The notes: generated by a model not told the origin, from the sequence alone. A DNA stretch of 64,000 bases from Amycolatopsis mongoliensis (GCF_030285665.1 NZ_CP127295.1:6510001-6574000); one strand, 5' to 3'. Shown: positions 8,586 through 18,398, counted from the stretch's first letter. Program-made: numbers and translations.

Positions 8586-9701
8586 TCACGGAGCCTGGCC
8601 GGCCGCCCCGGGGTGGACTCCGGCCGGATTCGCCTGCGGCGGCGGGAAGTTCGTCGTGTGCCGGGGCGCATCGGGGACCGCGTCGGGGATCCGCAAGGTG
8701 AACTTCGTGCCCGCTCCGGGCGAACTGACGACGGAGACCTTCCCACCGCGGGCTTCGACCGCGGCGCGGACGATCGCCAGCCCGAGCCCGGTGCCCCCGC
8801 GGGGGTCGCCGTGGCGGGTCGACCACGACCGCTCGAAGATGTGCGCCAGATGCTCCTCGGCGATGCCCCGGCCGGTGTCGGCGACCTCGATGTGGAACCC
8901 GGGTGGCGCGATCCACGCCCGCACCGTGATCCGGTCGCCGTTCTGGGTGAAGGCGATCGCGTTTTCGAGCAGGCTGTCCATCGCGGCCTGCAGCCGTTCC
9001 GGGTTGGCGAGCACGGTGCCCACCCGGCTCTCGCACGACCACTGGCGGTCGGCCACCGGCACCCAGCGGCGGACCAGTCGTTCGAGGAAGGCGTCGAAGT
9101 CGATCGGGGGAGTGCTGACCGGTGAGTCGAGCCGCATCAGGGTGGTCAGGCCGCCGGTGAGGCGGTCGAGCTTGCCCAGCTCGTCCAGCACGATGCCGGC
9201 GTCCTCGTCGGTCTGCTGGTCTTCGTGCGCCGAGCGGATCAGCTCCACGTAACCGCGGGCGACGGTGATCGAGGTCCGCAGCTCGTGCGAGCCCAAGCGG
9301 ACGAACAGGTCCTGGGTCTCGGCGCGCTGCCGCTCGAGGGCCGCCACCCGTTGCAGTTCTTCCAGGGCGCGCTGGCGTCCCCGGACGTGCCACACCATCA
9401 CGAGGAAGACGGCGGCCATCAGCGGGACCTCCGCGGTCTCCTCGAACCGGATCTCGCCGCGGGTGGCCTGGTCGAGCATCAGGAAGCCGGTCGACGCCGT
9501 GACCGCGCCCAGCGCCGTGAGCATCCCGGCGAGCGGCCACGAGTTGACGCCGAACACCAGCGCGATGCTGATCCACACGAAGTGGAACGGGATCGTCTCG
9601 CCTTCGGGGAACCGCCACATCGCGACGAGGTTCACCACGGCGAAGGCGATCCAGCAGAAAAGGACTGTCCGTTTAGCCCGCGGAGAGGCAGTAACCCACA
9701 T
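8586..9701 (-). CDS. Sensor histidine kinase
   Basis: Membrane sensor of a two-component system, 371 residues. Several hydrophobic segments occupy about residues 12-115, with little extracytoplasmic sequence. A short coiled linker follows, then the dimerisation/phosphoacceptor helix with GSHELRTS (His near residue 148), the N box NAIAF, G1 box DTGRGIA and G2 box GGTGLGLAIV. Its start lies inside the 3' end of the response regulator gene (29-base overlap), so the two are translationally coupled. The pair is divergent from the giant exported protein and the copper genes, which makes that operon a reasonable candidate target. Confidence 0.92.
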   Translation of the reverse strand: MWVTASPRAKRTVLFCWIAFAVVNLVAMWRFPEGETIPFHFVWISIALVFGVNSWPLAGMLTALGAVTASTGFLMLDQATRGEIRFEETAEVPLMAAVFLVMVWHVRGRQRALEELQRVAALERQRAETQDLFVRLGSHELRTSITVARGYVELIRSAHEDQQTDEDAGIVLDELGKLDRLTGGLTTLMRLDSPVSTPPIDFDAFLERLVRRWVPVADRQWSCESRVGTVLANPERLQAAMDSLLENAIAFTQNGDRITVRAWIAPPGFHIEVADTGRGIAEEHLAHIFERSWSTRHGDPRGGTGLGLAIVRAAVEARGGKVSVVSSPGAGTKFTLRIPDAVPDAPRHTTNFPPPQANPAGVHPGAAGQAP

Positions 9702-10356
9702 TGCGCACCGTTTCGATCCGGCGGAGCCCGTCGAGCTTCGAACGCAGGCGCCGGACGTAGACGTCGACGACGTTGCTCCCCGGGTCGAACTGGTAGCCCC
9801 AGACGTCGGCGAGCAGCTCCTCCCTGCTGCACACCTGGTCGGCCCGCTGCATGAGGTGGCTCAGCAGGACGAACTCCCGTTGCGACAACGCGGTCTGTTG
9901 GTTGCCCACCGAAACGATCCGGCGTTGCGTGTCCAGCCGCAGATCGCCGACCTGGAGGAACCGCGACCCCGCGGTGGTCCCGGACTGCTGCTCGCGCAGC
10001 CGGACCCGGACGCGGGCCAGGAGTTCCGCGGTGACAAAGGGTTTCGGGAGGAAGTCGAGCGCGCCCGCGTCGAGCACGTGCACGCGCGTCCCGATCTCGG
10101 GCACCGCCGACAGCACGACGACCCTCGACCCCGGCAGCCGGTCGAGGAGTTCGGAGAGCACGGCGGCGCCCGAGACGTCGGGGAGCATGAGGTCCAGCAC
10201 GATCAGGTCGTAGCTACGCTCGGTAGCGGCGGTGAGCCCTTCGGCACCCGTCGCGGCCAAGTCCACGGCGTAGCCCTCGGCTTGCAGCACGCGCTGCAGC
10301 AGACGCCGGATCCGTTCTTCGTCATCGACAACCAGCAGGCGGCTCAACGACTTCAC
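9673..10356 (-). CDS. OmpR/PhoB-type response regulator
   Basis: DNA-binding partner of the adjacent kinase. The receiver domain has the acidic pair in VVDDEERI, the phosphoacceptor Asp in LIVLDLMLPDVSG, Thr/Ser and Lys in FLPKPF. The C-terminal winged helix includes LSQREFVLLSHLMQ and NVVDVYVRRLRSKLD. I place the start at the GTG at 10356, preceded by GGTGAG; a GTG at 10365 is also in frame but has no ribosome-binding site. A longer reading further upstream is unlikely because the receiver domain begins right after this start. Confidence 0.9.
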   Translation of the reverse strand: MKSLSRLLVVDDEERIRRLLQRVLQAEGYAVDLAATGAEGLTAATERSYDLIVLDLMLPDVSGAAVLSELLDRLPGSRVVVLSAVPEIGTRVHVLDAGALDFLPKPFVTAELLARVRVRLREQQSGTTAGSRFLQVGDLRLDTQRRIVSVGNQQTALSQREFVLLSHLMQRADQVCSREELLADVWGYQFDPGSNVVDVYVRRLRSKLDGLRRIETVRNVGYCLSAG

Positions 10357-10441
10357 CTCACTCACCGGTGGAGCGGGACCGGGACGCGTCCGTTTCCGGC
10401 CGTCTCGTCGTCCCTGCACGTTGTCGACCGGCCCGCCCACT

Positions 10442-10463
10442 TCGTTACACCAGGTCATAACGA
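10442..10463. promoter_or_regulatory. Inverted repeat in the divergent promoter region of the two-component and matrix-protein genes
   Basis: TCGTTA and TAACGA form a 6-base inverted repeat with a 10-base spacer, 106 bases upstream of the giant secreted protein gene and 86 bases upstream of the response regulator. The gap from 10357 to 10568 holds no other gene I can support. The repeat is a candidate binding site for the adjacent regulator. Confidence 0.35.
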
Positions 10464-10568
10464 TTGGAACACCGTGACAACCGGATGACGGATCTTTCAT
10501 CTTCGGCGGCGCGGCTCCTCGGGCATCCGACGATCGGGTCATCCGCAGCGCCCCACTGGAGGCTGGCC

Positions 10569-13500
10569 ATGGCTCGTCCGACCTTCCGCTCCGCGGCCAT
10601 CGTCGTCGCCGTGCTCACCGGAATCGCGCTCGCCCTGCCGGTGGTGCTGCAGCACGGCACACCGCAAGCCCGTGCCGCGCAACCGGGTTCGATCACCCTG
10701 CACGCGGAAAGCGCGCGCACGGTGGGAACCGCACCGGGTCAGGTCCGCAAAGGTGACGCGATCACCGGGTACAAGTGGCTGATCGCCGCGGAAGACGTGG
10801 GGAATCCTCGGGACAGCCTGCAGAACTGCCTTCCCGCGCGGGCCGGCGGTTCCGCGGACTTCGCCACGAAGTGCCAGTGGCCGTCCATCCGGTACACCCC
10901 GGGCAGTGTGCCGATCGTCGCGCAGGGCGACCAGAACGACCTCAACGACAGCAAGGCACTCGACGCGCTGCCGCCGGGCAGGTACCTGATCTCCCTCACC
11001 GCCGACGGCTACAAGATCGACGGCGCGCACTTCACCGTGGACGGTGGCACGCAGCGGGTGAACGTCACCATGCAGCCCTACCCGCTGCCCCTGGGCAACG
11101 TCCGGATCCGCGTGTTCCAGGACTCCGTGCCGGTCGACGCGACCTACGAGGTCGGGGCCGAGTCCGGCCTGGCGGGGTTCACCGCGCACCTGTCCGATGT
11201 GCTCGGTGAAGTGTCCACCGACTACTACGGGAACCCGTTGTGCACCAAATACGTCCACAACGGCGCCGGCCAGATCGTCTTCACCGGCGGCAAACCCCAG
11301 ATCGACCCGGCCTCGACCGGCAAGTGCGTCAGCGACGCCCAGGGCGACATCCTGATCCCGAACATGGGACCGGACCGCTACGCCGCCACCGTAATCCCGC
11401 CGGTCGGCACCGACTGGGCGCAGACCACGACCCTGGAGGGCGCGCACGACTGGGACATCTGGACCCAGGAGGGCGACACCGGGTTCGACACCGAACAGAC
11501 CATCGGCGCCGAGCCGGTGCCCGCGGTCGACTTCGGCTTCGTCCGGCCCAAGGCACTGCCTGCCGGGCCGACCGGCGAGATCAAGGGCGTCGCCGTCCAG
11601 ATCGACACCTACGTCGGCGGCACCGGGGGAGTGGGCGTGCCCAACGCCGGCGTGGCCGGGGCGAGCGTCCGCGGCCCGGTCGACCGGCCGTTCGTCGCGC
11701 TGTCCGCGCTGGGCAACAACGACCAGGTGGCCTACATGGCCCGGGCGGGCAGCGACGGGAAGTTCGACATCAAGAACGTGCCCAACGGCGACTACCAGCT
11801 CACGCTGTGGGACTACCCGCAGGAGGTGATCCTCGACAGCTTCAACGTCACGGTGAACAACGGCGGTGTGGTCGACGTCGGGCAGAAGGGGCTCGTCGGC
11901 TGGCACGCGGCGATCGAGGGCACGATCTTCATCGACACCAACGGGAACGGCAAGCGTGACCCCGGGGAAGCGGGCGTGCCGCAGTTCCCGGTGTCGGTGA
12001 AGGAACGCGACAACTCCACCATGGACCAGGGCATCGCCGGCGTCACCACCGACGCCACCGGGCACTACTCGATCCCCGAGGTCTACCCGCTGAGCAAGTT
12101 CCTGGTGCTGGAGGCGTTCAACACCCGCTACAAGACCACCGGGATCACCTACCAGGCCGACAACCAGCCGACGCCGACCACGATGCTCGGTGCCGCCGTG
12201 GACGTGTCCATCCTGCCGATCATCGGGCTCAAGGGCCGGGTCGACTGGGGCGTGCAGCCCTACGCCGGCGCGGAGAACGGCGGGATCGTCGGCACCGTCA
12301 CCTACGACACCACCCGCAACGAGCTCGACCCGCGCTACGCCGTCACCGAGACCTACCAGCCGGGCGTGCCCAACGTCGGCGTGCACCTCTTCGCGGTGAA
12401 GCGCGACGACAACGGGGACCCGGTCGTCAACCCGGACGGCTCGATCGCGCGCGGTCCCGAACTGGCGGACACTTACACGTCCGAGACGTGGGAGCAGCCG
12501 AAGGGGTGCACCCCGCGCCTGTACAACGGAGACGTCCTGACCGGCCAGCAGGCGGTCGGCATCCCCGGGCAGGACCCGCCGTCCTGTGTGGAGTCCCCGA
12601 TGAGCGGGATCCAGGTGCAGCCGAGCGACACCACGCCGGGCAACTTCGGGCAGACCGTGAACGGCAACTACGGCTTCGGCACCTCCAAGCTCAACCTGTA
12701 CCCGCCGGGTGACGAGAACAACCCGGCGCCGGGCAAGGACCTGCCGCTCTACGCCAACCTGGCCGACAACCACTACGACGACCAGCCGCTGGTCCCCGAC
12801 GACTACCTCGTCTCGGTCGACGTCCCGCAGAACCCGGTCGGCGGCAAGCCGATGTACCAGGTGACGAAGGAAGAGGACGTCAACATCTTCGACGGCGACG
12901 GGTACCTGCCGCAGGAGAACTTCCCGCCGGCACCGGACCTGTCCAGTGACCCGCCGAACCCGGCGCAGCCCCAGCCGGACCCGGGCGCGCCACCGTCGCA
13001 GGGCAACGGCTTCACCCCGCCGTGCGCGGGTGCGAACCACACCGTGCACGTGACCGACCAGAACTTCGTCGACGGCGGCGGCAGCCCGTTCGAAGGCCAG
13101 GCGAAGCCGCTGTGCGACCAGAAGCTCGTGACCGTCCGGGGTGGACAGTCGACGGCGCCGAACTTCAGCCTCTTCACCGACGTGCCGCTGCCGACCCACT
13201 TCTACGGCCTGACCATCAACGACCTCGGCCTGTCCAACGACCAGCGGTCCATCCAGTACGGCGAGGCCCAGCCGCTGCCGAACGTCCCGATGGGCGTCTA
13301 CGACTGGAGCGGCCGGCTCGTCGACACCGTCACCACCGACTTCAACGGCTACTACGAGGCCCTGGAGCCCTCGACGTCGACGTACAACTGCCCGCTGCCC
13401 GCCGGGCCGTGCCCCGGCATGTACCGGTTCGTCGGCAACGACCCCGGCCAGCCCGGTCACGTCAACCGCGACTACAACCCGCGGTTCCGCACCATCGCGA

Positions 13501-15668
13501 CCAACTTCCAGGCCTGGCCCGGGCTCTACACGGTGACCGACACCGCGCCGACCCAGGTGGGCGTCGTGGCGGTGGCGCCGGGCTCGACCCAGGTCAACCC
13601 GGTCAACTGCACCCCACCGGCCACCGCGCCGCAGATCTTCGCGCTCGACCGGCCCGTCCTGCGGCTGACCGACGTCCTGAACCGCACCGTCACCCTCGAC
13701 GGTCTCGGGTTCGGGGCTGCCAAGGGCACCGGCCAGGTCGTGATGACCCGCGCCGACGGCTCGACGGTGAACCTGGGGACCACGGCCTGGAGCGACACGC
13801 AGATCAAGTTCACCGTCCCGATCACGCTGACCGGCGGACCGGTGAAGATCTCCGTCCGCAAGGCCGACGGCCAGACGACGGTCAACGGCGTCGGGCTGCA
13901 GGTCCTCGGGCTCGCCTACAACCCGCGGATCCTGCAGGTGAACCCGCCGACCCCGGCGCCGGCCGGTACCGGCTTCACCACCGTCCAGGCCGCGCTCGAG
14001 GCGGCCGCGCGCGGCACCGGCCAGCAGGTCGTCGTCGTGTGGCCGGGCCCGCAGGGGCAGGACAACCCGCAGGGCGCGTACTTCGAGAACGTCGTCGTCC
14101 ACTCCCAGGTGCGCCTGCAGGGCGTCGGCCCGGGCGGCTTCCGGCCGGACGGCAGCTACGTGCGGGGCTCGGTGCTCAACGGCCTGGGCTTCAACCCGGA
14201 CAACCCCTCGGGCACGGCCTGGTTCGCCCTCGTCGGCGGGCTGGCGCACCAGGGGCCGGCGAATGTCCCCGATTCCGCGGTCGTCACCGTGCTCGCCCCG
14301 CCCGCCGGCAACACCGGCTCCGCCATCGACGGGTTCACCATCACCGGCGGCGCGCAGGCGGACTTCGCCACCAACATCAACGACGTCTACGGCGGCACCA
14401 AGACACCCGCCGGGGCGCCGGGCGCGGCCATCACCCAGGGCGGCGGCGTGTACGTCCACGCCGGGGTCACCGGGCTGGGCGTGTCGGACAACGTGATCGT
14501 CGGCAACGGCGGCTCGTACGGCGGCGGCGTGCGCGTCGGGACGCCGTACGACACGACCATCCACAACCGGAACCTCACCATCGACCACAACCAGATCCGC
14601 GACAACGGTGGCACCAACCTGGCCGGCGGGATCGGGCTGTTCGACGGCACCGACAACTACTCCGTGCAGCACAACGACCTGTGCGGCAACTTCTCCGCCG
14701 AGTACGGCGGCGGGATCAGCCACTACGGCCGCGGCACGGGCGGCGACATCGGCAGCAACCGGCTGTGGTTCAACCAGTCCTACGACGAGGCCGGCGGCAT
14801 CATGATCGCCGGTGAGCTCAACGCCAACCTGAACCAGCCGTCGGCGGGTTCCGGACCGGTGACCGTGCACGAGAACCTCGTGCAGGACAACCTCGCCAAC
14901 GACGACGGCGGCGGCATCCGGCTGCTGCAGGCCGGGACCTTCCCGATCTCGATCGTCAACAACATGATCACCGACAACATCTCCACGCACGAAGGCGGCG
15001 GCCTGGCGCTCGACGACGCGACCAACGTCCGGATCGTCAACAACACGGTGATGAAGAACGTCACCACGGCCACCGCGGTCACCAGCACCGGCGAGGCGGC
15101 CCCGGCCGGGCTGTCCACCGCGCTGAACAGCGCGCAGCTGCAGGCGACCCTGCCCGCGAACGCGCCGAAGTACAGCAAACCGCTGCTGTTCAACAACATC
15201 TTCTACGACAACCGGGCCGGGAACTGGAACGGGCTCTACGTCTCCGGCATCGCTTCGCCGCAGGCACCGGGCGGCGACCCGGTCCGGCACTGGGACCTGG
15301 GTTCGGTGGACGCGGGCGTCACGCTGACCCCGACGTACTCGGTGCTGCAGCAGTACGACCCCGGCGTCACCCCGAGCCCGACGAACAAGATCGGCACCGA
15401 CCCGCACGTGCGGACCCCGTTCGACGTCTCGGCCACGATCCTCACCTCCCGGACGTTCCCGTCCTTCCGGGAAGCGGTGATCGTCGCCAAGAACGTGCCG
15501 CCGGAGCTGCAGGGCGACTACCACCTGAGCGGACCGGTGCCCCCGGCCAACGGCGGCGGCACGGGCTCGCAGCCCAACCAGGGCGGCGCGGTCCAGGCAC
15601 CCGCGATCGACTACGACGGGCAGCGGCGGGCCACCCCGCCGGACATCGGGGCCGACGAAGCGTTCTAG
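10569..15668 (+). CDS. Giant secreted protein with SdrD-type B domain, IPT/TIG-like domain and parallel beta-helix
   Basis: An exported protein of 1699 residues. I choose the ATG at 10569 because GGAGG lies six bases upstream and a clean Sec signal follows (RSAAIVVAVLTGIALALPVV, then ARAA). A series of beta-rich modules follows. Around residues 445-530 is an SdrD B/Cna-B-like module with the calcium-type loop DTNGNGKRDPGE. Around 1030-1115 is an IPT/TIG-like domain. From about 1120 to 1640 runs a pectin-lyase-like right-handed beta-helix rich in N, G and short NNxI/DN turns (for example VNNMITDNIS). There is no sortase motif or membrane anchor, so it is probably released or matrix-associated. 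It heads the copper-oxidase island, although a hairpin separates it from the next gene. Enzymatic activity is not evident. Confidence 0.75.
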   Translation: MARPTFRSAAIVVAVLTGIALALPVVLQHGTPQARAAQPGSITLHAESARTVGTAPGQVRKGDAITGYKWLIAAEDVGNPRDSLQNCLPARAGGSADFATKCQWPSIRYTPGSVPIVAQGDQNDLNDSKALDALPPGRYLISLTADGYKIDGAHFTVDGGTQRVNVTMQPYPLPLGNVRIRVFQDSVPVDATYEVGAESGLAGFTAHLSDVLGEVSTDYYGNPLCTKYVHNGAGQIVFTGGKPQIDPASTGKCVSDAQGDILIPNMGPDRYAATVIPPVGTDWAQTTTLEGAHDWDIWTQEGDTGFDTEQTIGAEPVPAVDFGFVRPKALPAGPTGEIKGVAVQIDTYVGGTGGVGVPNAGVAGASVRGPVDRPFVALSALGNNDQVAYMARAGSDGKFDIKNVPNGDYQLTLWDYPQEVILDSFNVTVNNGGVVDVGQKGLVGWHAAIEGTIFIDTNGNGKRDPGEAGVPQFPVSVKERDNSTMDQGIAGVTTDATGHYSIPEVYPLSKFLVLEAFNTRYKTTGITYQADNQPTPTTMLGAAVDVSILPIIGLKGRVDWGVQPYAGAENGGIVGTVTYDTTRNELDPRYAVTETYQPGVPNVGVHLFAVKRDDNGDPVVNPDGSIARGPELADTYTSETWEQPKGCTPRLYNGDVLTGQQAVGIPGQDPPSCVESPMSGIQVQPSDTTPGNFGQTVNGNYGFGTSKLNLYPPGDENNPAPGKDLPLYANLADNHYDDQPLVPDDYLVSVDVPQNPVGGKPMYQVTKEEDVNIFDGDGYLPQENFPPAPDLSSDPPNPAQPQPDPGAPPSQGNGFTPPCAGANHTVHVTDQNFVDGGGSPFEGQAKPLCDQKLVTVRGGQSTAPNFSLFTDVPLPTHFYGLTINDLGLSNDQRSIQYGEAQPLPNVPMGVYDWSGRLVDTVTTDFNGYYEALEPSTSTYNCPLPAGPCPGMYRFVGNDPGQPGHVNRDYNPRFRTIATNFQAWPGLYTVTDTAPTQVGVVAVAPGSTQVNPVNCTPPATAPQIFALDRPVLRLTDVLNRTVTLDGLGFGAAKGTGQVVMTRADGSTVNLGTTAWSDTQIKFTVPITLTGGPVKISVRKADGQTTVNGVGLQVLGLAYNPRILQVNPPTPAPAGTGFTTVQAALEAAARGTGQQVVVVWPGPQGQDNPQGAYFENVVVHSQVRLQGVGPGGFRPDGSYVRGSVLNGLGFNPDNPSGTAWFALVGGLAHQGPANVPDSAVVTVLAPPAGNTGSAIDGFTITGGAQADFATNINDVYGGTKTPAGAPGAAITQGGGVYVHAGVTGLGVSDNVIVGNGGSYGGGVRVGTPYDTTIHNRNLTIDHNQIRDNGGTNLAGGIGLFDGTDNYSVQHNDLCGNFSAEYGGGISHYGRGTGGDIGSNRLWFNQSYDEAGGIMIAGELNANLNQPSAGSGPVTVHENLVQDNLANDDGGGIRLLQAGTFPISIVNNMITDNISTHEGGGLALDDATNVRIVNNTVMKNVTTATAVTSTGEAAPAGLSTALNSAQLQATLPANAPKYSKPLLFNNIFYDNRAGNWNGLYVSGIASPQAPGGDPVRHWDLGSVDAGVTLTPTYSVLQQYDPGVTPSPTNKIGTDPHVRTPFDVSATILTSRTFPSFREAVIVAKNVPPELQGDYHLSGPVPPANGGGTGSQPNQGGAVQAPAIDYDGQRRATPPDIGADEAF

Positions 15669-15684
15669 GCCCGCTCCCGCGGTT

Positions 15685-15733
15685 CCGGTCCGGCCGTACC
15701 CCCAGCCCCCCCCCGAGGGCACGGCCGGACCGG
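15685..15733 (+). terminator. Strong hairpin between the giant protein and the first cupredoxin gene
   Basis: Arms at 15685-15697 and 15721-15733 are perfect 13-base complements (CCGGTCCGGCCGT and its complement) around a 23-base C-rich loop. The hairpin follows the stop codon by 16 bases. It could terminate or attenuate transcription into the oxidase genes, or adjust the ratio of matrix protein to oxidases. Confidence 0.6.
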
Positions 15734-15777
15734 TTCCACCCACCCAGCATCGGCAACCGGCTCGCCGGGAGGACACC

Positions 15778-17061
15778 GTGACCAGCGACAACCAGCAGCG
15801 GCCGCCGAGGCCGATGAGCCGCCGGGCCCTGCTCCAGGGCGGCGCCGCGACCGTGGCGGCCGTCGCGGGCGGGCGCCTGCTCGGCTCCCGCCTCGATGCG
15901 CCGGCCCCGACCACCGTCCGGCCGGCCGCCGCGGTCGTGCCCCCGGTGACCGAGGTGCACTTCGCCGCGACCGACGGCTGGGTCTCGATGCCGTCCGGCG
16001 CTCGCCAGAACCCGCCGTTCTGGCCGGACTCCCTGGCGCCGAGCCCGTTCGACCTCTACGTCTTCGGCTTCCGGGACGTGACCGGGCTGGACGACGCCAC
16101 GGTCAAGGCCCAGCGCGGCAAGGCCCAGATCTCCGCGCCCCTGCTGGCCTTCGACCAGGGCACCGACATCAAGCTCACGCTCACCAACCTCGGCCTGTCG
16201 GTCCGGCCGGACCTCACCGACGGGCACACCGTGCACTGGCACGGGTTCCAGAACGCCATCCCGCTGTTCGACGGCGTGCCGGAGCTGTCGATCTCGGTGC
16301 CGATCGGCCGGGACTTCACCTACTTCTACCGTCCGCACGAGGCCGGGACGTACATGTACCACTGCCACTTCGAGGACGTCGAACACGTGCAGATGGGCAT
16401 GACCGGGGTGGTCTTCGTCCGCCCCGCGCAGAACAAGGCCCCGGTCGGCGGCGACCCGCTCGGCACCAAGTACGCCTACAACGACGGCGACGGCTCCACC
16501 CGCTACCAGCGCGAGTTCGCCTTCATGCTGACCGAGATCTGGGCCGAGGCGCACTACCGCGACGCCCACATCCAGACCACCGACTGGACCGACTTCTCGC
16601 CCAGCTTCTGGACGATGAACGGCCGCTGCTACCCGGACACGCTGGCCCCGAACGGCAACCCGATGACGACCACCGCGGGCCGGTTGCAGTACCAGCCGAA
16701 CAGCTCGCTGATCACCGCCAACGAAGGCGACCGTGTCCTGCTTCGGCTGGCCAACCTCGGCTACCAGAACCACTCGCTGACCGCCGACGGGATCACGCTG
16801 ACCACGGTCGCCAAGGACGCGGCCCCGCTCGTCGGCCGGGACGGCACGAAGCACTACCTGACCGGCAACAGCGTCGAGATCGGCCCGGGGGAGAGCCGGG
16901 ACGTGCTGTTCACCGCACCCTCGCCGGGCACCTACCTGCTCTACGACCGCGACTACGGCTACCTGAACAACGGCGGGGGCGGCGGGTACGGCGGCCAGCT
17001 GACCGAGATCCGGGTCAGCCCCGCCGGCACCCTCGGCCCGCAGACCACCCCCAACTCCTGA
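15778..17061 (+). CDS. Tat-exported cupredoxin/multicopper-oxidase subunit carrying the type-1 Cu site and half of a trinuclear site
   Basis: A 427-residue protein with a Tat signal (SRRALLQGGAATVAAVAGG, about residues 14-32). It has two cupredoxin domains. Domain 1 has HTVHWHG (H150, H153, H155) and YHCHFEDVEHVQMGM (H195, C196, H197, H203, M206/M208). That gives a complete type-1 copper set (His, Cys, His, Met) plus four trinuclear-type histidines. Domain 2 has lost the matching motifs: QNHSLTADG and LLYDRDYGY occupy those positions. Alone it cannot complete a trinuclear cluster from the motifs visible; the missing four histidines are found in the next gene. GGGAGGA upstream supports the GTG start at 15778. 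Confidence 0.85.
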   Translation: MTSDNQQRPPRPMSRRALLQGGAATVAAVAGGRLLGSRLDAPAPTTVRPAAAVVPPVTEVHFAATDGWVSMPSGARQNPPFWPDSLAPSPFDLYVFGFRDVTGLDDATVKAQRGKAQISAPLLAFDQGTDIKLTLTNLGLSVRPDLTDGHTVHWHGFQNAIPLFDGVPELSISVPIGRDFTYFYRPHEAGTYMYHCHFEDVEHVQMGMTGVVFVRPAQNKAPVGGDPLGTKYAYNDGDGSTRYQREFAFMLTEIWAEAHYRDAHIQTTDWTDFSPSFWTMNGRCYPDTLAPNGNPMTTTAGRLQYQPNSSLITANEGDRVLLRLANLGYQNHSLTADGITLTTVAKDAAPLVGRDGTKHYLTGNSVEIGPGESRDVLFTAPSPGTYLLYDRDYGYLNNGGGGGYGGQLTEIRVSPAGTLGPQTTPNS

Positions 17062-17073
17062 GCAGGACACGCC

Positions 17074-18372
17074 ATGAACCCGACGCGTTCGCCCCGCTTC
17101 ACCTCCGCGGCCCCGGTCGTCCTGGCCGTCGCCATCGTCGTCGCGCTCACCATGCCGATGCCGTCGGCGGCCGCGGCCACCACCGACGGACTGCCCTGCG
17201 AAGCCAACTCCGCCAACACGTTCTCCCTGGACGCCAAGGCGGGGTACGTCTCGACCCCGGACGGCAACTCGATCTACATGTGGAGCTACTCCTCGAGCAC
17301 CAAGGCGTTCCAGCTGCCCGGGCCGATGCTCTGCGTGGACTCCGGGGTCACGGTCACGGTCGTCCTGCACAACACGCTGCCGGAGGCGACCTCGATCGTC
17401 TTCCCCGGCCAGCACCACCAGCGGGCGAACGGCCATCCCGCGCAGCCGCAGGCCGACACCACCGGCCTGACGTCACTGACCGACGCGGCCGCACCGCTGA
17501 CGGGCTCGGTGACCTACACCTTCACCGCCGGCTCGCCGGGCACCTACCTCTACGAGAGCGGCACCGACGTCGCCAAGCAGCGGGAGATGGGGCTGTCGGG
17601 CGCGCTGGTCGTGCGCCCGCCAGGACAGCCCGACCACGCCAACGGCCGGGCCGACTCGGCGTTCGACCTCAACCGCGAGTACGTCTACCTGCTGTCCGAA
17701 GTGGACCCCGACCTGCACCTCGCCGTCGAGCGGAAGCGGGCCTTCGACGTCACCAAGACCAAGGCGCGGTACTTCTTCATCAACGGCCGCAGCATGCCCG
17801 ACACGATCGCGCCCACCGGTGCGGCCTGGCTGCCCAACCAGCCCTACGGCTCGCTGGTGCACCTCAAGCCGTTCGTGCCCGGCGATCCGGACAGCCGGCC
17901 CGCGCTGGTGCGCTACCTCAACGCCGGTTCGGTGAACTACCCGTTCCACCCGCACGGCAACGACCAGCGCGTGATCACCGAAGACGGCCAGCCGGTGCAG
18001 GGCGCCGGCGGCAGCGACGCCTCCTACGACAAGTTCCTCATCGACATCGGGCCCGGCCAGAGCGCCGACACCCTCGACCAGTGGGTCGACGCCGAGCACT
18101 GGAACGGCGAGACCAACCCGATCCCGGTCCCGCTGCCGCAGCTGCAGGACCAGATCGTCGGACCGGGTACGGAGACGTGGTTCAGCGAGAACCCGTATCT
18201 GGGCGGCCAGCCGGGCGAGGTGCCCGCCGGGGTCGTCCGCAACAACCAGTGCGGCGAGTACTACATGGTCGCCCACAGCCACGCACTCGAACAGGCCACC
18301 AACTACGGCGCGAGCTTCGGCGGGATGATGACGCTCGTGCGCATCGACCCGGCCGCCGGGTGCCCGTCATGA
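17074..18372 (+). CDS. Secreted cupredoxin/multicopper-oxidase subunit with only the complementary trinuclear His motifs
   Basis: A 432-residue protein with a Sec signal (about residues 1-35, ending AAAA). Two cupredoxin domains are recognisable. In domain 1 both copper motifs are gone: IVFPGQ replaces IHWHG and YLYESGTD replaces the HxH strand. Domain 2 keeps YPFHPHG (H292, H294) and AHSHAL (H401, H403). It lacks both type-1 ligands: the first His of HPFHLHG is Tyr and the Cys of HCH is Ser. It therefore retains exactly the four trinuclear histidines missing from the preceding protein. The gene starts 13 bases after the preceding stop, so the two are surely co-expressed. I infer a heteromeric oxidase. 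Confidence 0.83.
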   Translation: MNPTRSPRFTSAAPVVLAVAIVVALTMPMPSAAAATTDGLPCEANSANTFSLDAKAGYVSTPDGNSIYMWSYSSSTKAFQLPGPMLCVDSGVTVTVVLHNTLPEATSIVFPGQHHQRANGHPAQPQADTTGLTSLTDAAAPLTGSVTYTFTAGSPGTYLYESGTDVAKQREMGLSGALVVRPPGQPDHANGRADSAFDLNREYVYLLSEVDPDLHLAVERKRAFDVTKTKARYFFINGRSMPDTIAPTGAAWLPNQPYGSLVHLKPFVPGDPDSRPALVRYLNAGSVNYPFHPHGNDQRVITEDGQPVQGAGGSDASYDKFLIDIGPGQSADTLDQWVDAEHWNGETNPIPVPLPQLQDQIVGPGTETWFSENPYLGGQPGEVPAGVVRNNQCGEYYMVAHSHALEQATNYGASFGGMMTLVRIDPAAGCPS

Positions 18373-18398
18373 CGACCCCGGGCCGAGAGGACAGGACC

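Noticed and set aside
8586..10356. Two-component system as a regulator of the upstream P450/TetR pair
   Set aside because: The P450 has its own TetR operators; orientation and the divergent gap point toward the copper island instead.
10539..15914. A very long open frame on the minus strand opposite the giant secreted protein
   Set aside because: It has no recognisable domain, is highly charged with biased Val/Arg/Gly/Asp content, and mirrors the GC-rich third positions of the real gene. It is a shadow frame.
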